Made by a program: the position numbers and the translations under genes. 24,367 bases of DNA. It comes from an uncultured Campylobacter sp. (lineage in GTDB: Bacteria > Campylobacterota > Campylobacteria > Campylobacterales > Campylobacteraceae). The notes under the pieces were generated by a model that was given only the letters and a program-made list of their open reading frames with translations, made no database searches and was not told the origin of the DNA. The stretch is from positions 1-24,367 of the forward strand of contig NZ_CALIJF010000157.1 in assembly GCF_938018035.1 (NCBI RefSeq), in the 5' to 3' direction. This document shows, piece after piece, positions 7,066 to 15,230 of the stretch (the stretch's first letter is position 1; every line of letters starts with the position of its first letter).

Positions 7066-8340
7066 TTGCAATCTAGTGACGATGTTTCTAACTACCTCCG
7101 CCATCATCTCCGCCGACGCTATCTCGCAGTGCTCGTTTACCGAGTGTGGCGAGTGGATGTTTGGGCCTATGGAGCAGGCTTGCAACTCGGGCTGTTTTGC
7201 GACCAGTACGCCGCACTCAAGGCCTGCGTGCACGGCGGCAAATTTAGCCTGCGGCTTTTGTTTTTGCAGTTCCTCAAGCACCAGATGCGCGAAGTCGCTG
7301 ATGCACGGCGCCCAGTTCGCCGAGCGATCGGCCACCCTGACCTCAAAACCCAGCGCGCTAGCTAGCGTAGCGGTCTCAAAACCCAGATTTTCGAGCCCCT
7401 CTCGCTTCATCGCGCGAGCGAAAAAGTCAAACTCGATCACGCCCTCTTTTTGCTTAACGGTCGAGAGATTTATGCTTTCATTTACCATGCCAAGCTGCGT
7501 GTCGTAGCTGCGCACACCCTGAGCAAAGGAGTTGATGAGCGCCAAAATTTTGCCGCTGTTTACCAGCACGTCCGCTTCGCCCTCGCCTAGGCTCTTTACC
7601 CACGCCAGTCCGCGCTGCGCCAGCTCATGCGCGCACAGCACCTTACACACGGCGTTTGCGGGGATCGAGTTGCTCCTCTCGCCAAAATCCAGACTGATTA
7701 GCTCGCAGCCCTCCTCGGCGAGGAATTTCGCCAGCAGCTTCGTTGCGTTTGGGATATTTTTATGTATCTCGTTGCCCGAATGCCCGCCGCTAAGCCCGGT
7801 AACGCCGATCTCGTAAATTTTACCGCTCTTTTTGATGCTAGCGGCGTCTATTTTTGCGCTCACGTTTATGCCGCCCGCGCATCCCAGCGTCACGCGGTCG
7901 TCCTCTTCGCTGTCTAAATTTAGCAAATTCGGCGATAAAATTTTACCTTTAAAGGCGTTTGCGCCCACGAGCCCGACCTCTTCGTCGTTGGTAAATAGAC
8001 ACTCTAAATTCGCAAACTCCCGCATCGCGCCCATCATCATCGCCACGCCGATGCCGTCGTCAGCGCCTAGAGTCGAGTTTTTCGCCCTTAGGATGCCGCT
8101 TTCCTCGATGAGCTCTAAATTGGGCGCCGCGCCCACACAAACCATGTCGTAGTGGCTTTGCAGACAGATTTTAGGCTTGCCCTTTACGGCGTGGATGTTA
8201 CCCGCCTCATCGACGTTCACGCTAAAGCCCTGAGAGCGCGCAAAATCCGCCAAAAACTCCCTCATCTGCTCCGTTTCGCAGCTGCAGTGCGGTATCTCGC
8301 ACAGCTTTTTAAAATCATTCATAACCTCGTTTTTTTGCAT
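7063..8340 (-). CDS. pepD: Aminoacyl-histidine dipeptidase (peptidase M20, PepD-type)
   Basis: 425 residues; a cytoplasmic two-zinc metallopeptidase expected to split Xaa-His and related dipeptides. Metal and catalytic residues are seen in order: SHYDM (His63, Asp65), STLGADDGIG (Asp94, metal bridge), TNDEEVG (Glu120 base, Glu121), NLDSEEDD (Asp143) and the C-terminal NIHSPHSVNE (ligand His). The lid-domain motif VTGLSGGHSGNEIHK is also present. E. coli PepD has 485 residues, so this is a shorter member; nothing catalytic appears missing. The ATG follows AGGAGC at six bases. It stands alone, with a 278-base spacer to the metal pair upstream and a repeat-rich spacer downstream. Confidence 0.92.
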   Translation of the reverse strand: MQKNEVMNDFKKLCEIPHCSCETEQMREFLADFARSQGFSVNVDEAGNIHAVKGKPKICLQSHYDMVCVGAAPNLELIEESGILRAKNSTLGADDGIGVAMMMGAMREFANLECLFTNDEEVGLVGANAFKGKILSPNLLNLDSEEDDRVTLGCAGGINVSAKIDAASIKKSGKIYEIGVTGLSGGHSGNEIHKNIPNATKLLAKFLAEEGCELISLDFGERSNSIPANAVCKVLCAHELAQRGLAWVKSLGEGEADVLVNSGKILALINSFAQGVRSYDTQLGMVNESINLSTVKQKEGVIEFDFFARAMKREGLENLGFETATLASALGFEVRVADRSANWAPCISDFAHLVLEELQKQKPQAKFAAVHAGLECGVLVAKQPELQACSIGPNIHSPHSVNEHCEIASAEMMAEVVRNIVTRLQ

Positions 8341-8618
8341 GTTTGCTCCTTTTGAATTTATTTATATCCGCGCGTTATTGCGACACGCCCGTTGAATTTA
8401 AAAGCAACCGCACTCGCTTAAGCGCTTGCGAAATTCTGCTAAATTTAAACGCGACAGCGCCGACATAGCGCTTCCGCAAAATACGCGCAGAATTTCAATC
8501 GCGCTAGCTTACGCTGCAGGCAAGCCGCGCAAAATGAAATTTTATGCAAAGTCGCATGAATTTTACCGAAATTTAGCAAGAATTTATTTAAAATTTAGTC
8601 CGAATTTTCCGAGGATTT

Positions 8619-8879
8619 TTATTTTACGATTACGCCTTCATAGCCCGTTTTTGCGATCGCCTCAAGCATCGCAGTCTCGTTTGCGTCATCTTTTGCTACG
8701 ACGGTCGCGGTTTTGCTCTGCTGCGAAACCTTTGCGCTTATCACTCCTGGCGTTTGCAAAAGCGCCTTTCGCACGATCGCGGTGCAGAGCGGGCAGTGGA
8801 TTTTTTCCACGTAAATTTTAACCTCTTTGTCGGCAAAAAGCGCTGTAAATCCAAGCATCAAAAACAAAATTTTACGCAT
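8619..8879 (-). CDS. Periplasmic heavy-metal-associated (MerP-like) protein
   Basis: 86 residues. The signal peptide MRKILFLMLGFTALFA is followed by one HMA domain (ferredoxin-like fold) with the metal site HCPLC (Cys29, Cys32) and the typical VRKALLQTPGVISAKV helix-strand that follows it. The protein should bind one soft metal ion in the periplasm and pass it to the MerT-like membrane protein, whose gene overlaps it by eight bases upstream. The site is CPLC rather than the CAAC of classical MerP, so mercury need not be the substrate; copper is equally possible. Confidence 0.85.
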   Translation of the reverse strand: MRKILFLMLGFTALFADKEVKIYVEKIHCPLCTAIVRKALLQTPGVISAKVSQQSKTATVVAKDDANETAMLEAIAKTGYEGVIVK

Positions 8880-9273
8880 AAAGCCCTCCTAAAATTTCAG
8901 GATATGTAAGCATAAAGGCAAGCAAGGCTCCTAAGAGCGCGTAGATCAGAATCCATTTTTTGCGCCCGCTTTGCAGCGAGCATGCGCGCGGCTTTTTGAA
9001 AAAGAAAAATGCAGAAAGCGCGAAGCAAAAAAGCGCTAACGCAGAAAGCGGCGCGCGGTAGTCACCGAAAACCTCTGCGCCTGAAAAAATGGAAAAGCTC
9101 GCGCCGAAAATCAAAAATAAAAGCGCGGGCAGGCAGCAAAACGTCGCCGCAACCGCGCTAAAAATCGCGGCGAATATCAGCCACAGACTGCGCGTGCTGA
9201 AGCGATTTTTGCCAGGATCTTCTCGCTTTTGCGCCAAGGTTTCTTGCGCGGAATTTTCTAGTTCGGTTTTCAA
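8872..9273 (-). CDS. MerT-like metal transport membrane protein
   Basis: 133 residues, starting at TTG (9271-9273), with AAGG six bases upstream; no ATG fits. There are three membrane segments (about 31-64, 73-93, 107-127). The first contains a vicinal cysteine pair in TFCCLPALLF (Cys46, Cys47), as in MerT, and the loop before the third helix has one Cys (Cys98) where MerT usually has two. The overlap with the MerP-like gene and shared membrane/periplasm logic support a two-component metal uptake unit. No MerR regulator, reductase (MerA) or P-type ATPase is nearby, so this is not a classical mercury-resistance operon and the metal remains unknown. Confidence 0.72.
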   Translation of the reverse strand: MKTELENSAQETLAQKREDPGKNRFSTRSLWLIFAAIFSAVAATFCCLPALLFLIFGASFSIFSGAEVFGDYRAPLSALALFCFALSAFFFFKKPRACSLQSGRKKWILIYALLGALLAFMLTYPEILGGLYA

Positions 9274-9663
9274 ATTTTACCTTTCAGTATAGGTATTGCC
9301 GTGCCGCCGCCAGCCCAGCACACGAAATTTACTCGCAAATCCGCCGCGAAATTTCGCGCAAAGAGGCGAAATTTTAAATTCCGTAAGCCGTAAATTTTAA
9401 AATTTTACGCGCCTCCAAATTTTAAAATTTTGCTCGCTTTAAAATTTCAAAATTTCGCCGCTATGTCGCTCACGAAATTCTAAAAAATTTTAAAATTCCA
9501 CGCCAAATAAAGCGCGGAATTTTTTGCCGATGCAGACGCGGCAGCACGTAGATTAGGCGCGCTTTTACACATCCGCCCAAAGTCGTCTAGCGGGAAGCCT
9601 CTCTTGTATACCTACTCAAAAAGCTCAAGTAGTTCGACGTGCCGCATAGCAAAACGCGAACCG
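9274..9663. other. 390-base spacer, no gene
   Basis: Apart from the AT-palindrome array listed separately, nothing is identifiable. The part from 9510 to 9663 is GC-mixed without an ORF or clear hairpin; CTACT..AGTAG around 9612-9632 is too weak to call a terminator for the gene ending at 9664. Confidence 0.4.
9355..9510. repeat. AT-palindrome array downstream of transglutaminase gene 1
   Basis: Repeated AAATTTTAAAATTTT-type palindromic blocks alternate with short GC words such as GCTCGC and CGTAA. The word order (GTAAATTTTAAAATT, then TTTTGCTCGC at 9428, then TTTCAAAATTTCGCC) recurs in the spacer at 10806-10965. Confidence 0.5.
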
Positions 9664-10734
9664 CTACAACTCTTTCGATCTGTAATCGTAGCTGAAATCT
9701 TTCGGCGAGTAGTAATTAAGCGTGTTGCCGTCCACTTCGCCGTAAGGATAGCCAAAATTATTGATCGGAAACTGCGCTGGGCGTGGGCTTAGCGTGAAGT
9801 CCCTGCCGTAGTTAAAGCCGATCCAGCACATCTCCCAGTTGCCGAATAAATACTCGCGGATTTTAGCGAGCTTGCTGTCGTCATTGCTTAGCTTCTCGCC
9901 CAATCGCACCTTTGTAACGTCTGCGGGATCGACCGGGATCCAGCCGTAGCCTTTTAGATAAAATTCCGCCCTGCAGTGCTGTGCGCCCGAGATATGGCTG
10001 ACGCCGTCTTTAGGCGCGGCGCCCATTTGAGTGCTAAATCTTGACGCGCCGACGCGGATGCCAAACATCTCTCTTGCGGCGATGCCCTGCGCGCGGCAAA
10101 GTGCGACGAAAACGCTATTTATATCGGTGCATTTGCCGCTTAGCTTGCCGCTACTTAAAATTTGCTTCACGTCCCCTAACCCGCAGCCTAGCACACTGTT
10201 ATCGCGCTGCATAGTGTTCGCCACCCACGTATAAATCGCGCGCGCCTTTTCCAGATCGCCTTTTATGCTGCCTGCGATCTCGTCTGATTTTTGCTTGACG
10301 ACGCCGTCGATTTGAATCTGCGTGCTAGGCTCTAAAAACTTCGCCACCTCGGGGTTAAGCTTTTCGTTCGGATTAAATTTTACCTTGCTAAAATCGGTAT
10401 TTCGCTCAAAGGTCTCGACGCTAAATTTAATGTTTAGCGTGGGCTTTGCCACCCCGACGTAGCCGGCATAGAGCGTCGGAATTTCGCCGTAGTCCACGGA
10501 CGGATCGTTGAAATTGCCGTCAAATTTTATGTCGCTTACCTTTTGATATTCAGTGATAAGAGGAAGCGGTATCCAAAGCCGAGTCTGCTTGCCCTTCTCC
10601 AAAATTTCGTGATTTAGCGATAGCCCGAAAGCTCTCTTTTTGCCAATGACTTTTTCCCCGCCCAAAATGGTACTCGGAGTTGCCATAACGGCGCCTAAAA
10701 TCGCAGTGTTTCTTAAAAAATCGCGTCTTTGCAT
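9664..10734 (-). CDS. Transglutaminase-like protein with Tat signal
   Basis: 356 residues. The N-terminus RRDFLRNTAILGAVMA is a twin-arginine signal, so the protein should be exported folded to the periplasm. The transglutaminase-like (papain-fold) domain occupies about 145-285, with catalytic Cys202 in SGKCTDINSVF, His253 in GAQHCRAEFYLKGYGW and Asp269 in IPVDPADV. A beta-rich N-terminal part precedes it and a 70-residue C-terminal extension (NWEMCWIGFNYGRDF) follows. Prokaryotic members are usually cysteine peptidases or amidases rather than crosslinkers; the substrate is unknown. It is a tandem paralogue of the gene at 11153-12208, from which it is separated by 418 bases. Confidence 0.85.
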   Translation of the reverse strand: MQRRDFLRNTAILGAVMATPSTILGGEKVIGKKRAFGLSLNHEILEKGKQTRLWIPLPLITEYQKVSDIKFDGNFNDPSVDYGEIPTLYAGYVGVAKPTLNIKFSVETFERNTDFSKVKFNPNEKLNPEVAKFLEPSTQIQIDGVVKQKSDEIAGSIKGDLEKARAIYTWVANTMQRDNSVLGCGLGDVKQILSSGKLSGKCTDINSVFVALCRAQGIAAREMFGIRVGASRFSTQMGAAPKDGVSHISGAQHCRAEFYLKGYGWIPVDPADVTKVRLGEKLSNDDSKLAKIREYLFGNWEMCWIGFNYGRDFTLSPRPAQFPINNFGYPYGEVDGNTLNYYSPKDFSYDYRSKEL

Positions 10735-10805
10735 GAAATGCCTTCAAAATAAAATGGCTAAGCCTTAGCCCTAATTACGCGTGGATTTTAGCCTTTTGCG
10801 GCTTT

Positions 10806-10965
10806 GAAATCGCTAAATTTAAAATTCTGCAAGTCGTAAATTTTAAAATTCTATCCATAATTTAAAATTTCAAAATTCCGCTCGCTTTGAAATTTTAGAA
10901 TTTTGCTCGCTACGGAATTTTAAAATTTCAAAATTTCGCCCAAAGACATAGCGCGAAATTTCGCC
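10806..10965. repeat. AT-palindrome array downstream of transglutaminase gene 2
   Basis: Same word series as the 9355-9510 array: GTAAATTTTAAAATTCT, TTTTGCTCGC (10901-10910), AATTTTAAAATTTC, AAAATTTCGCC. It lies about 240 bases beyond the stop codon of its minus-strand gene, like the first array, which suggests gene and trailing spacer were duplicated together. Confidence 0.5.
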
Positions 10966-10968
10966 AAA

Positions 10969-10986
10969 GCGGGCATGATAGCCCGC
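10969..10986 (-). terminator. Candidate terminator hairpin between the paralogues
   Basis: GCGGGC and GCCCGC form a perfect 6-bp GC stem around a 6-base loop; on the minus strand it is followed by only TTT. It could end transcripts from the upstream transglutaminase gene. The short T-run keeps this tentative. Confidence 0.35.
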
Positions 10987-11152
10987 AACCTAGGCGCGCA
11001 GGCAGTATGTATCGGCGGCGTAGGCTAAACCACGCAAAAAGCGCCGCTGTCGCCAAGCCAAGCGTGCGCTTCGATGAAACGGCTGAGCTTCGACGAAGCG
11101 CGGCGGCTTAGCTTAAGCAAATCGAGGCAGCAAAATGCAAGCCGTCAGAGGA

Positions 11153-12208
11153 TTAAATTTCTCGCGAAAAATACTCGTAGATAAAATTTTTAGGCGAGTA
11201 CGGATCTTTCGGCGTGCCACCCACTTCGCAATACGGATGCGAAAAAATTTCGATCGGAACGTGCGCCGGGCGCGGATTTAGCACGACTTCGCGAGCGTAG
11301 TTAAAGCCCAGCCAGCACGGCTCCCAGTTACCGAAAAGATATTCGCGCACCCGCGCCAGCTTAGAATCATCCTCGCTTAAGTTCTCGCCCAATCGCACCT
11401 TCGTAACGTCCGCGGGATCGACAGGGATCCAGCCATAGCCTTTTAGATAAAATTCCGCTCTGCAATGCTGCGCGCCCGAAATTTCAAGCGCACCGCCGCT
11501 TAAGGCGCCCATGACACCCATTTCAGGCGAAAATTTCTGCGCTGCGCCCGTGCGGATGCCGTAAATAGCGCGAGCAGGAATGCCAGCTGCCCTACAGAGC
11601 GATACGAACACGCTATTAATATCGGCGCATTTGCCGCTTAGCTTGCCGCTGCTTAAAATTGTCGCTGCATCGCCGCTGCCGCATGCGATCACGCTATTAT
11701 CGCGACTCATATTTTTTGCGACCCACTCGTAAATCGCGCGCGCCTTTTCCAGATCGCCTTTAAGCGAGCCGGTGATCTCGTCTGATTTTTGTTTTGCAGC
11801 GCCTTCTACTGGAATTAGCTTTGATGGCTTTAAAAACTCCTCGATCTCTGGGCTCAAGCGCTCATTTTCATTAAAGCTTACCTTGCTAAAATCGGTGTTT
11901 CGCTCCGAAATTTCAATATCGAAGCTAAGCTCAAAATAATCATCCTCTTCGCCTACGACACCTTGCTCGCCGTATTTGCCGACACCCGCTCTTGCCTCTT
12001 TATCGGGTGCGAAGCGCGCGTAGTACGTGCTTATATGATCTCCGCAGATAGCCGACTCTTGTGCATTTGAGCGGGCATGATATTCGCCAAGCAACCTCTG
12101 ATAGGGCTCTTGCAGCACTAACGGCAGCCAAAGCCGCACCTCTGCGCCACTACTTGAAATTTCGTGATTAAACCTGAGGCTAAATTTTCTCGTTTTTGCT
12201 TCTTGCAT
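11153..12208 (-). CDS. Transglutaminase-like protein without export signal (paralogue)
   Basis: 351 residues. The same architecture as the Tat-exported neighbour is present: KQKSDEI.GS.KGDLEKARAIY, catalytic Cys194 in SGKCADINSVF, His248 in GAQHCRAEFYLKGYGW, Asp264 in IPVDPADV and the YLFGNWE.CW.GFNY extension. The N-terminus (MQEAKTRKFSLRFNHEI) aligns with residue 31 onward of the neighbour and lacks the twin-arginine signal. The ATG is well supported by AAGGAG seven bases upstream, so this copy is predicted to be cytoplasmic. Its N-terminal beta part is more divergent, with an acidic insert (EQGVVGEEDDYFE), while the catalytic part is nearly the same as its twin. It diverges from cmoB. Confidence 0.85.
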   Translation of the reverse strand: MQEAKTRKFSLRFNHEISSSGAEVRLWLPLVLQEPYQRLLGEYHARSNAQESAICGDHISTYYARFAPDKEARAGVGKYGEQGVVGEEDDYFELSFDIEISERNTDFSKVSFNENERLSPEIEEFLKPSKLIPVEGAAKQKSDEITGSLKGDLEKARAIYEWVAKNMSRDNSVIACGSGDAATILSSGKLSGKCADINSVFVSLCRAAGIPARAIYGIRTGAAQKFSPEMGVMGALSGGALEISGAQHCRAEFYLKGYGWIPVDPADVTKVRLGENLSEDDSKLARVREYLFGNWEPCWLGFNYAREVVLNPRPAHVPIEIFSHPYCEVGGTPKDPYSPKNFIYEYFSREI

Positions 12209-12279
12209 TTTTTGCTCCTTTGCTTGAATTGCAAGTCGATTTTATCTATTTGCGCCTTAAAATGGATAAAATTTTATGT

Positions 12280-12285
12280 TAAAAT
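12280..12285 (+). promoter_or_regulatory. Possible -10 box for cmoB
   Basis: TAAAAT, one mismatch from consensus, lies 30 bases before the cmoB ATG just after the perfect palindrome ATAAAATTTTAT (12266-12277). No -35 is recognisable, which is usual in Campylobacter, so support is weak. Confidence 0.3.
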
Positions 12286-12314
12286 GGCGCTAAATTTGAA
12301 ATTTTAGGACTAAA

Positions 12315-13208
12315 ATGGATCTGCAAAAAATCAGAGACGAGAACTTTAAAAAGCTGCAAAGCGGGCAAAACCGCGAAATTTTAAGCGCGATCGAGGCGCT
12401 GCAAGTAGGCGAGTGCAGCTGCGAGTGCGGCGACGTCGTGCGCGCAAGCTTTAGCGCTAGCGCGGAGCAAAAGAATGAAATTTTGCGTATAGCGCGGGCG
12501 CTAAAGCCGTGGCGCAAGGGGCCTTTTGCGCTGAATGATCTTTTTATCGACGCCGAGTGGCGAAGCTTCGTGAAATTTAACCTGCTGCGGCCGTTTTTAG
12601 ATCTGCGCGGCAAAACCGTCGCCGACGTGGGCTGCAACAACGGCTACTATATGTTCCGCGCAAGCGCTCTAAAGCCTGCGCGGCTAGTGGGATTTGACCC
12701 GAGCGCGCTATTTTATCTGCAGTTTCGCTTCATCGAGAAATTCCTCCGCAGCGGCGCGAAATTCGAGCTTTTAGGCGTAGAGCATCTGCCTTTTTACGAG
12801 CACAAATTCGATACGATCTTCTGCCTCGGCGTCATCTACCATCGCAGCGACCCCGTAAAGATGCTAAAAGATCTGCGAGCCTCGCTAAATGCGGACGGCG
12901 AGGTGTTTTTAGACACGATGTATATCGAAGGAGCGGGCGATTTCGCGCTGTGCCCGAAAAACAGCTACTCAAAAATTTCAAATATCTACTTCGTCCCGAC
13001 TGTCGGCGCGCTACAAAATTGGTGCGAGCGGGCGAAATTTAGAGATTTTGAAATTTTGGCTCAAAAGCCCACGGATGCTAGCGAGCAGCGCAAAACGGAG
13101 TGGATCGACGGGCAGAGCTTGGAGAATTTCCTAGACCCGCTCGATAGCTCGCGCACGATCGAGGGCTACCCCGCGCCGCGTCGCATCTACGTGCGGCTTC
13201 GGGCGTGA
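12315..13208 (+). CDS. cmoB: tRNA U34 carboxymethyltransferase
   Basis: 297 residues, close to C. jejuni CmoB. It transfers the carboxymethyl group of carboxy-S-adenosylmethionine to 5-hydroxyuridine at tRNA wobble position 34. The family signature PWRKGPFALNDLFIDAEW (65-82) is followed by the methyltransferase motif VADVGCNNGYYMFR (102-115), FDPSALF (127-133), FDTIFCLGVIYHRSDP (165-180) and the C-terminal SRTIEGYPAPRRIYVR. The start follows AGGA. The cmoA gene that makes the cofactor is not in the window. It stands alone between the divergent transglutaminase gene and a 513-base gap. Confidence 0.95.
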   Translation: MDLQKIRDENFKKLQSGQNREILSAIEALQVGECSCECGDVVRASFSASAEQKNEILRIARALKPWRKGPFALNDLFIDAEWRSFVKFNLLRPFLDLRGKTVADVGCNNGYYMFRASALKPARLVGFDPSALFYLQFRFIEKFLRSGAKFELLGVEHLPFYEHKFDTIFCLGVIYHRSDPVKMLKDLRASLNADGEVFLDTMYIEGAGDFALCPKNSYSKISNIYFVPTVGALQNWCERAKFRDFEILAQKPTDASEQRKTEWIDGQSLENFLDPLDSSRTIEGYPAPRRIYVRLRA

Positions 13209-13721
13209 TGCGCGCCTTTGAAACATCTTTCGTGTACCCGTGCACCGATATGAAATGAGATCCGTGCCTTTAAAAACGCGTAAAATTTACCGAATTTAAT
13301 CGGCTCGCGGCAAAAATTTTACGTTCGGCAGGATGTGAAATTTAGCTAAAATTTGGCGGGCCCCAAATTGGATTAGATCGCATTGTAGCGACTAGGATCA
13401 GTGCGGCGCAAAATTTTAAATTTCGCCTCGTGCGCTACGCTTTACACGCACGGCGGCACGGAATTTTACTAAATTTAATAAGCGGCGGTAAATTTTAAAA
13501 TTTTATCTACGCAGAGCACGCTGGTGCAGGCATAGTGCGAACGTAGCGCAGAATTCAACGCTCGCAGCGGCAAATAAAGCTGTAAATTTTGGCGCCTGCA
13601 ATGCGAGTAAAGCGGCATCAATTCCGGTGCCCACGAGCAAAGCGGTATAAAATTTAACGCCGACCCGCTTCACGCCGCTTCGCCGCTTCTCGCACAGCGA
13701 AACGCAGTTAAATTTAAACTA
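13209..13721. other. 513-base spacer, no gene
   Basis: No ORF of note on either strand and no tRNA-like fold. It contains scattered TAAATTTTAAAATTTTA-type blocks (for example near 13490), an inverted repeat CGTGCG (13429-13434) with CGCACG (13447-13452) across a 12-base loop, and several GCAAAGCGG words between 13550 and 13660. No T-run follows the hairpin, so I call no terminator. Confidence 0.4.
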
Positions 13722-14321
13722 TCAGCGCTCAAAAAGTTGCAAAAAATATTTTAAATTTTGCCTCTCGGCCGCTAGGCTCGTATTTGGGCCGTGCCCGGGG
13801 TAGAGCGTAAAATCGCCCTTTATCTGCAAAATTTTATGCAGAGACTCTCTCATCTGCTCGCCGCTTGAAAAAGGAAAATCCCACCTGCCGATAGAGCCTT
13901 TGAATATTACGTCGCCACTAAAGATCACGCCGCCTGCTTCGATCATACAGCTGCCCGGCGTGTGTCCTGCAAAGAGGCTAAATTTAACGTTAAAGCCCGC
14001 TATTTCAAGGCTTTGCTCCTGCCCTTTTATGAGCACGTCCGCTTCTATGGATTCTGGCATCGTCTCAAAAGGATCCGCTCGCAGCATAAAGGCGTCGCTT
14101 TCGTGGATATAAATTTTAGCGCCCATTCTTTGCAGCTTCGCGTCGTCGTAAATATGATCGTAGTGCCCGTGCGTATTCAAAACCGCCACGATCTTTCCCG
14201 TATTTTGCATAACCCAATCAAAGCTGCCCTGTCCCGGATCGATCACTAGATCGCCCCGCTCGCCCTTTAGAATGTAACAGTTCGTCACGTATTCACCGAA
14301 AGCTCTTTTTAAAATTTGCAT
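13722..14321 (-). CDS. Metallo-beta-lactamase-fold hydrolase (glyoxalase II-like)
   Basis: 199 residues, a compact single-domain hydrolase. The metal motif THGHYDH (His51, His53, Asp55, His56), His120 in FAGHTPGS, Asp137 in FSGDVIF and His177 in YPGHGP give a complete dinuclear site. From memory it matches C. jejuni Cj0809c, which lies divergent from nadE as here. A hydroxyacylglutathione-hydrolase-like thioesterase is the usual automatic label, but the short length and the absence of the glutathione-binding C-terminal domain make the substrate uncertain. GGAGG six bases before the ATG is one of the strongest ribosome sites in the window. Confidence 0.88.
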   Translation of the reverse strand: MQILKRAFGEYVTNCYILKGERGDLVIDPGQGSFDWVMQNTGKIVAVLNTHGHYDHIYDDAKLQRMGAKIYIHESDAFMLRADPFETMPESIEADVLIKGQEQSLEIAGFNVKFSLFAGHTPGSCMIEAGGVIFSGDVIFKGSIGRWDFPFSSGEQMRESLHKILQIKGDFTLYPGHGPNTSLAAERQNLKYFLQLFER

Positions 14322-14416
14322 TTAAATCCTCCTTTTAAGCTTAAATTAAAGCCGTAATTTAGCCAAAAATAGTTAAAATTCGCACAATTTAACGTAAAAT
14401 TTTAAGGCTAAATATT

Positions 14417-15220
14417 ATGTTTTTGGACGATTTGCTGCCGCAACTGACCGATTTTTTATCGGAGAGACTCGATGAAACGGGTGCGGACGCCTTTGTAGTA
14501 GGCATCAGCGGTGGGCTTGACAGCGCCGTGGTTTCTGCGCTTTGTGCGCTTACCGAGATCCCCACTTACGGGCTTATCCTACCTAGTGCGGGTTCAAATT
14601 TAGAAAATATGGCAGACGGCATCTTTCACTGCGAATCCTTTAATATCCCCTACGAAATCCAAGAGATCGCGCCGTTTATAGAGAGCTTCATCGCCTTAAA
14701 TCCGGGCGCAAGCCCGCTTCGCATCGGAAATTTCGCCGCGCGCGTGAGAATGAGCTTACTTTATGATTACAGCGCGGCTAAACGCGGCGTAGTCGTAGGC
14801 ACGAGCAATCTTAGCGAGCGGATGCTCGGCTACGGCACGATCTACGGCGATCTGGCCTGCGCGTTTAATCCGATCGGAGAAATTTTTAAAACCGATCTGT
14901 TTAAATTTGCAAAAATTTTATGCATAGACGATGCGATCATAAAAAAAGCTCCCAGCGCCGATCTATGGGAAAATCAAAGCGACGAACGTGAGCTTGGATA
15001 CAGCTACGAGATTTTAGATAGCGTGCTAAGAGATATTTTTTCGCACGAAACGCTGCGGACGAAATTTCGCTCAGGCGAGCAAATAACCGCAAACGATCTA
15101 AAATATCTGCAAAACTCGCACCACAATCAAGAGCTGGTGAAATTTATCGTCCGTAGAATTCTTAAAAATAATTTTAAGCTTCGCGCGCCCGCGGTCGCCC
15201 GCATAGAGCCCGCACACTAA
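14417..15220 (+). CDS. nadE: NAD+ synthetase, ammonia-type
   Basis: 267 residues. It adenylates and amidates nicotinic acid adenine dinucleotide to NAD+. The PP-loop SGGLDS (31-36) binds [12 protein letters not shown] (104-112), GTSNLSE (128-134), [17 protein letters not shown] (140-156) and KKAPSADLW (176-184) are the substrate and magnesium motifs of the family. There is no glutaminase domain, so free ammonia is the nitrogen donor. TAAGG lies nine bases before the ATG. It is the first gene of a long plus-strand run; the next gene starts after ten bases. Confidence 0.95.
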   Translation: MFLDDLLPQLTDFLSERLDETGADAFVVGISGGLDSAVVSALCALTEIPTYGLILPSAGSNLENMADGIFHCESFNIPYEIQEIAPFIESFIALNPGASPLRIGNFAARVRMSLLYDYSAAKRGVVVGTSNLSERMLGYGTIYGDLACAFNPIGEIFKTDLFKFAKILCIDDAIIKKAPSADLWENQSDERELGYSYEILDSVLRDIFSHETLRTKFRSGEQITANDLKYLQNSHHNQELVKFIVRRILKNNFKLRAPAVARIEPAH

Positions 15221-15230
15221 GGAGAGATTT

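Larger units (their letters stand above)
10735..11152. other. 418-base spacer between the paralogues, no gene
   Basis: It holds an AT-palindrome array (10806-10965) and a GC stem-loop (10969-10986), listed separately. There is also an 8-bp inverted repeat, GCGCTTCG (11066-11073) with CGAAGCGC (11094-11101), and a possible longer minus-strand stem, GCGGCG at 11100-11105 with CGCCGC at 11042-11047, followed on the minus strand by CTTTTT. No ORF is credible. Confidence 0.4.

Noticed and set aside
7076..7507. 143-codon plus-strand frame inside pepD
   Set aside because: Antisense to conserved M20 peptidase motifs, with no ribosome site.
8426..8821. 131-codon plus-strand frame upstream of pepD
   Set aside because: Its second half is antisense to the HMA protein; the first half is Arg/Lys/Phe-rich spacer with no start signal.
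9286..9291. TATACT as -10 box of the MerT-like gene
   Set aside because: Transcription would start only a few bases before the TTG, inside the ribosome binding site, and no -35 or MerR operator is visible.
13209..13721. Hidden RNA gene in the long gap after cmoB
   Set aside because: No cloverleaf, no rRNA-like words and no strong promoter-terminator pair; the inverted repeat at 13429-13452 alone is not enough.
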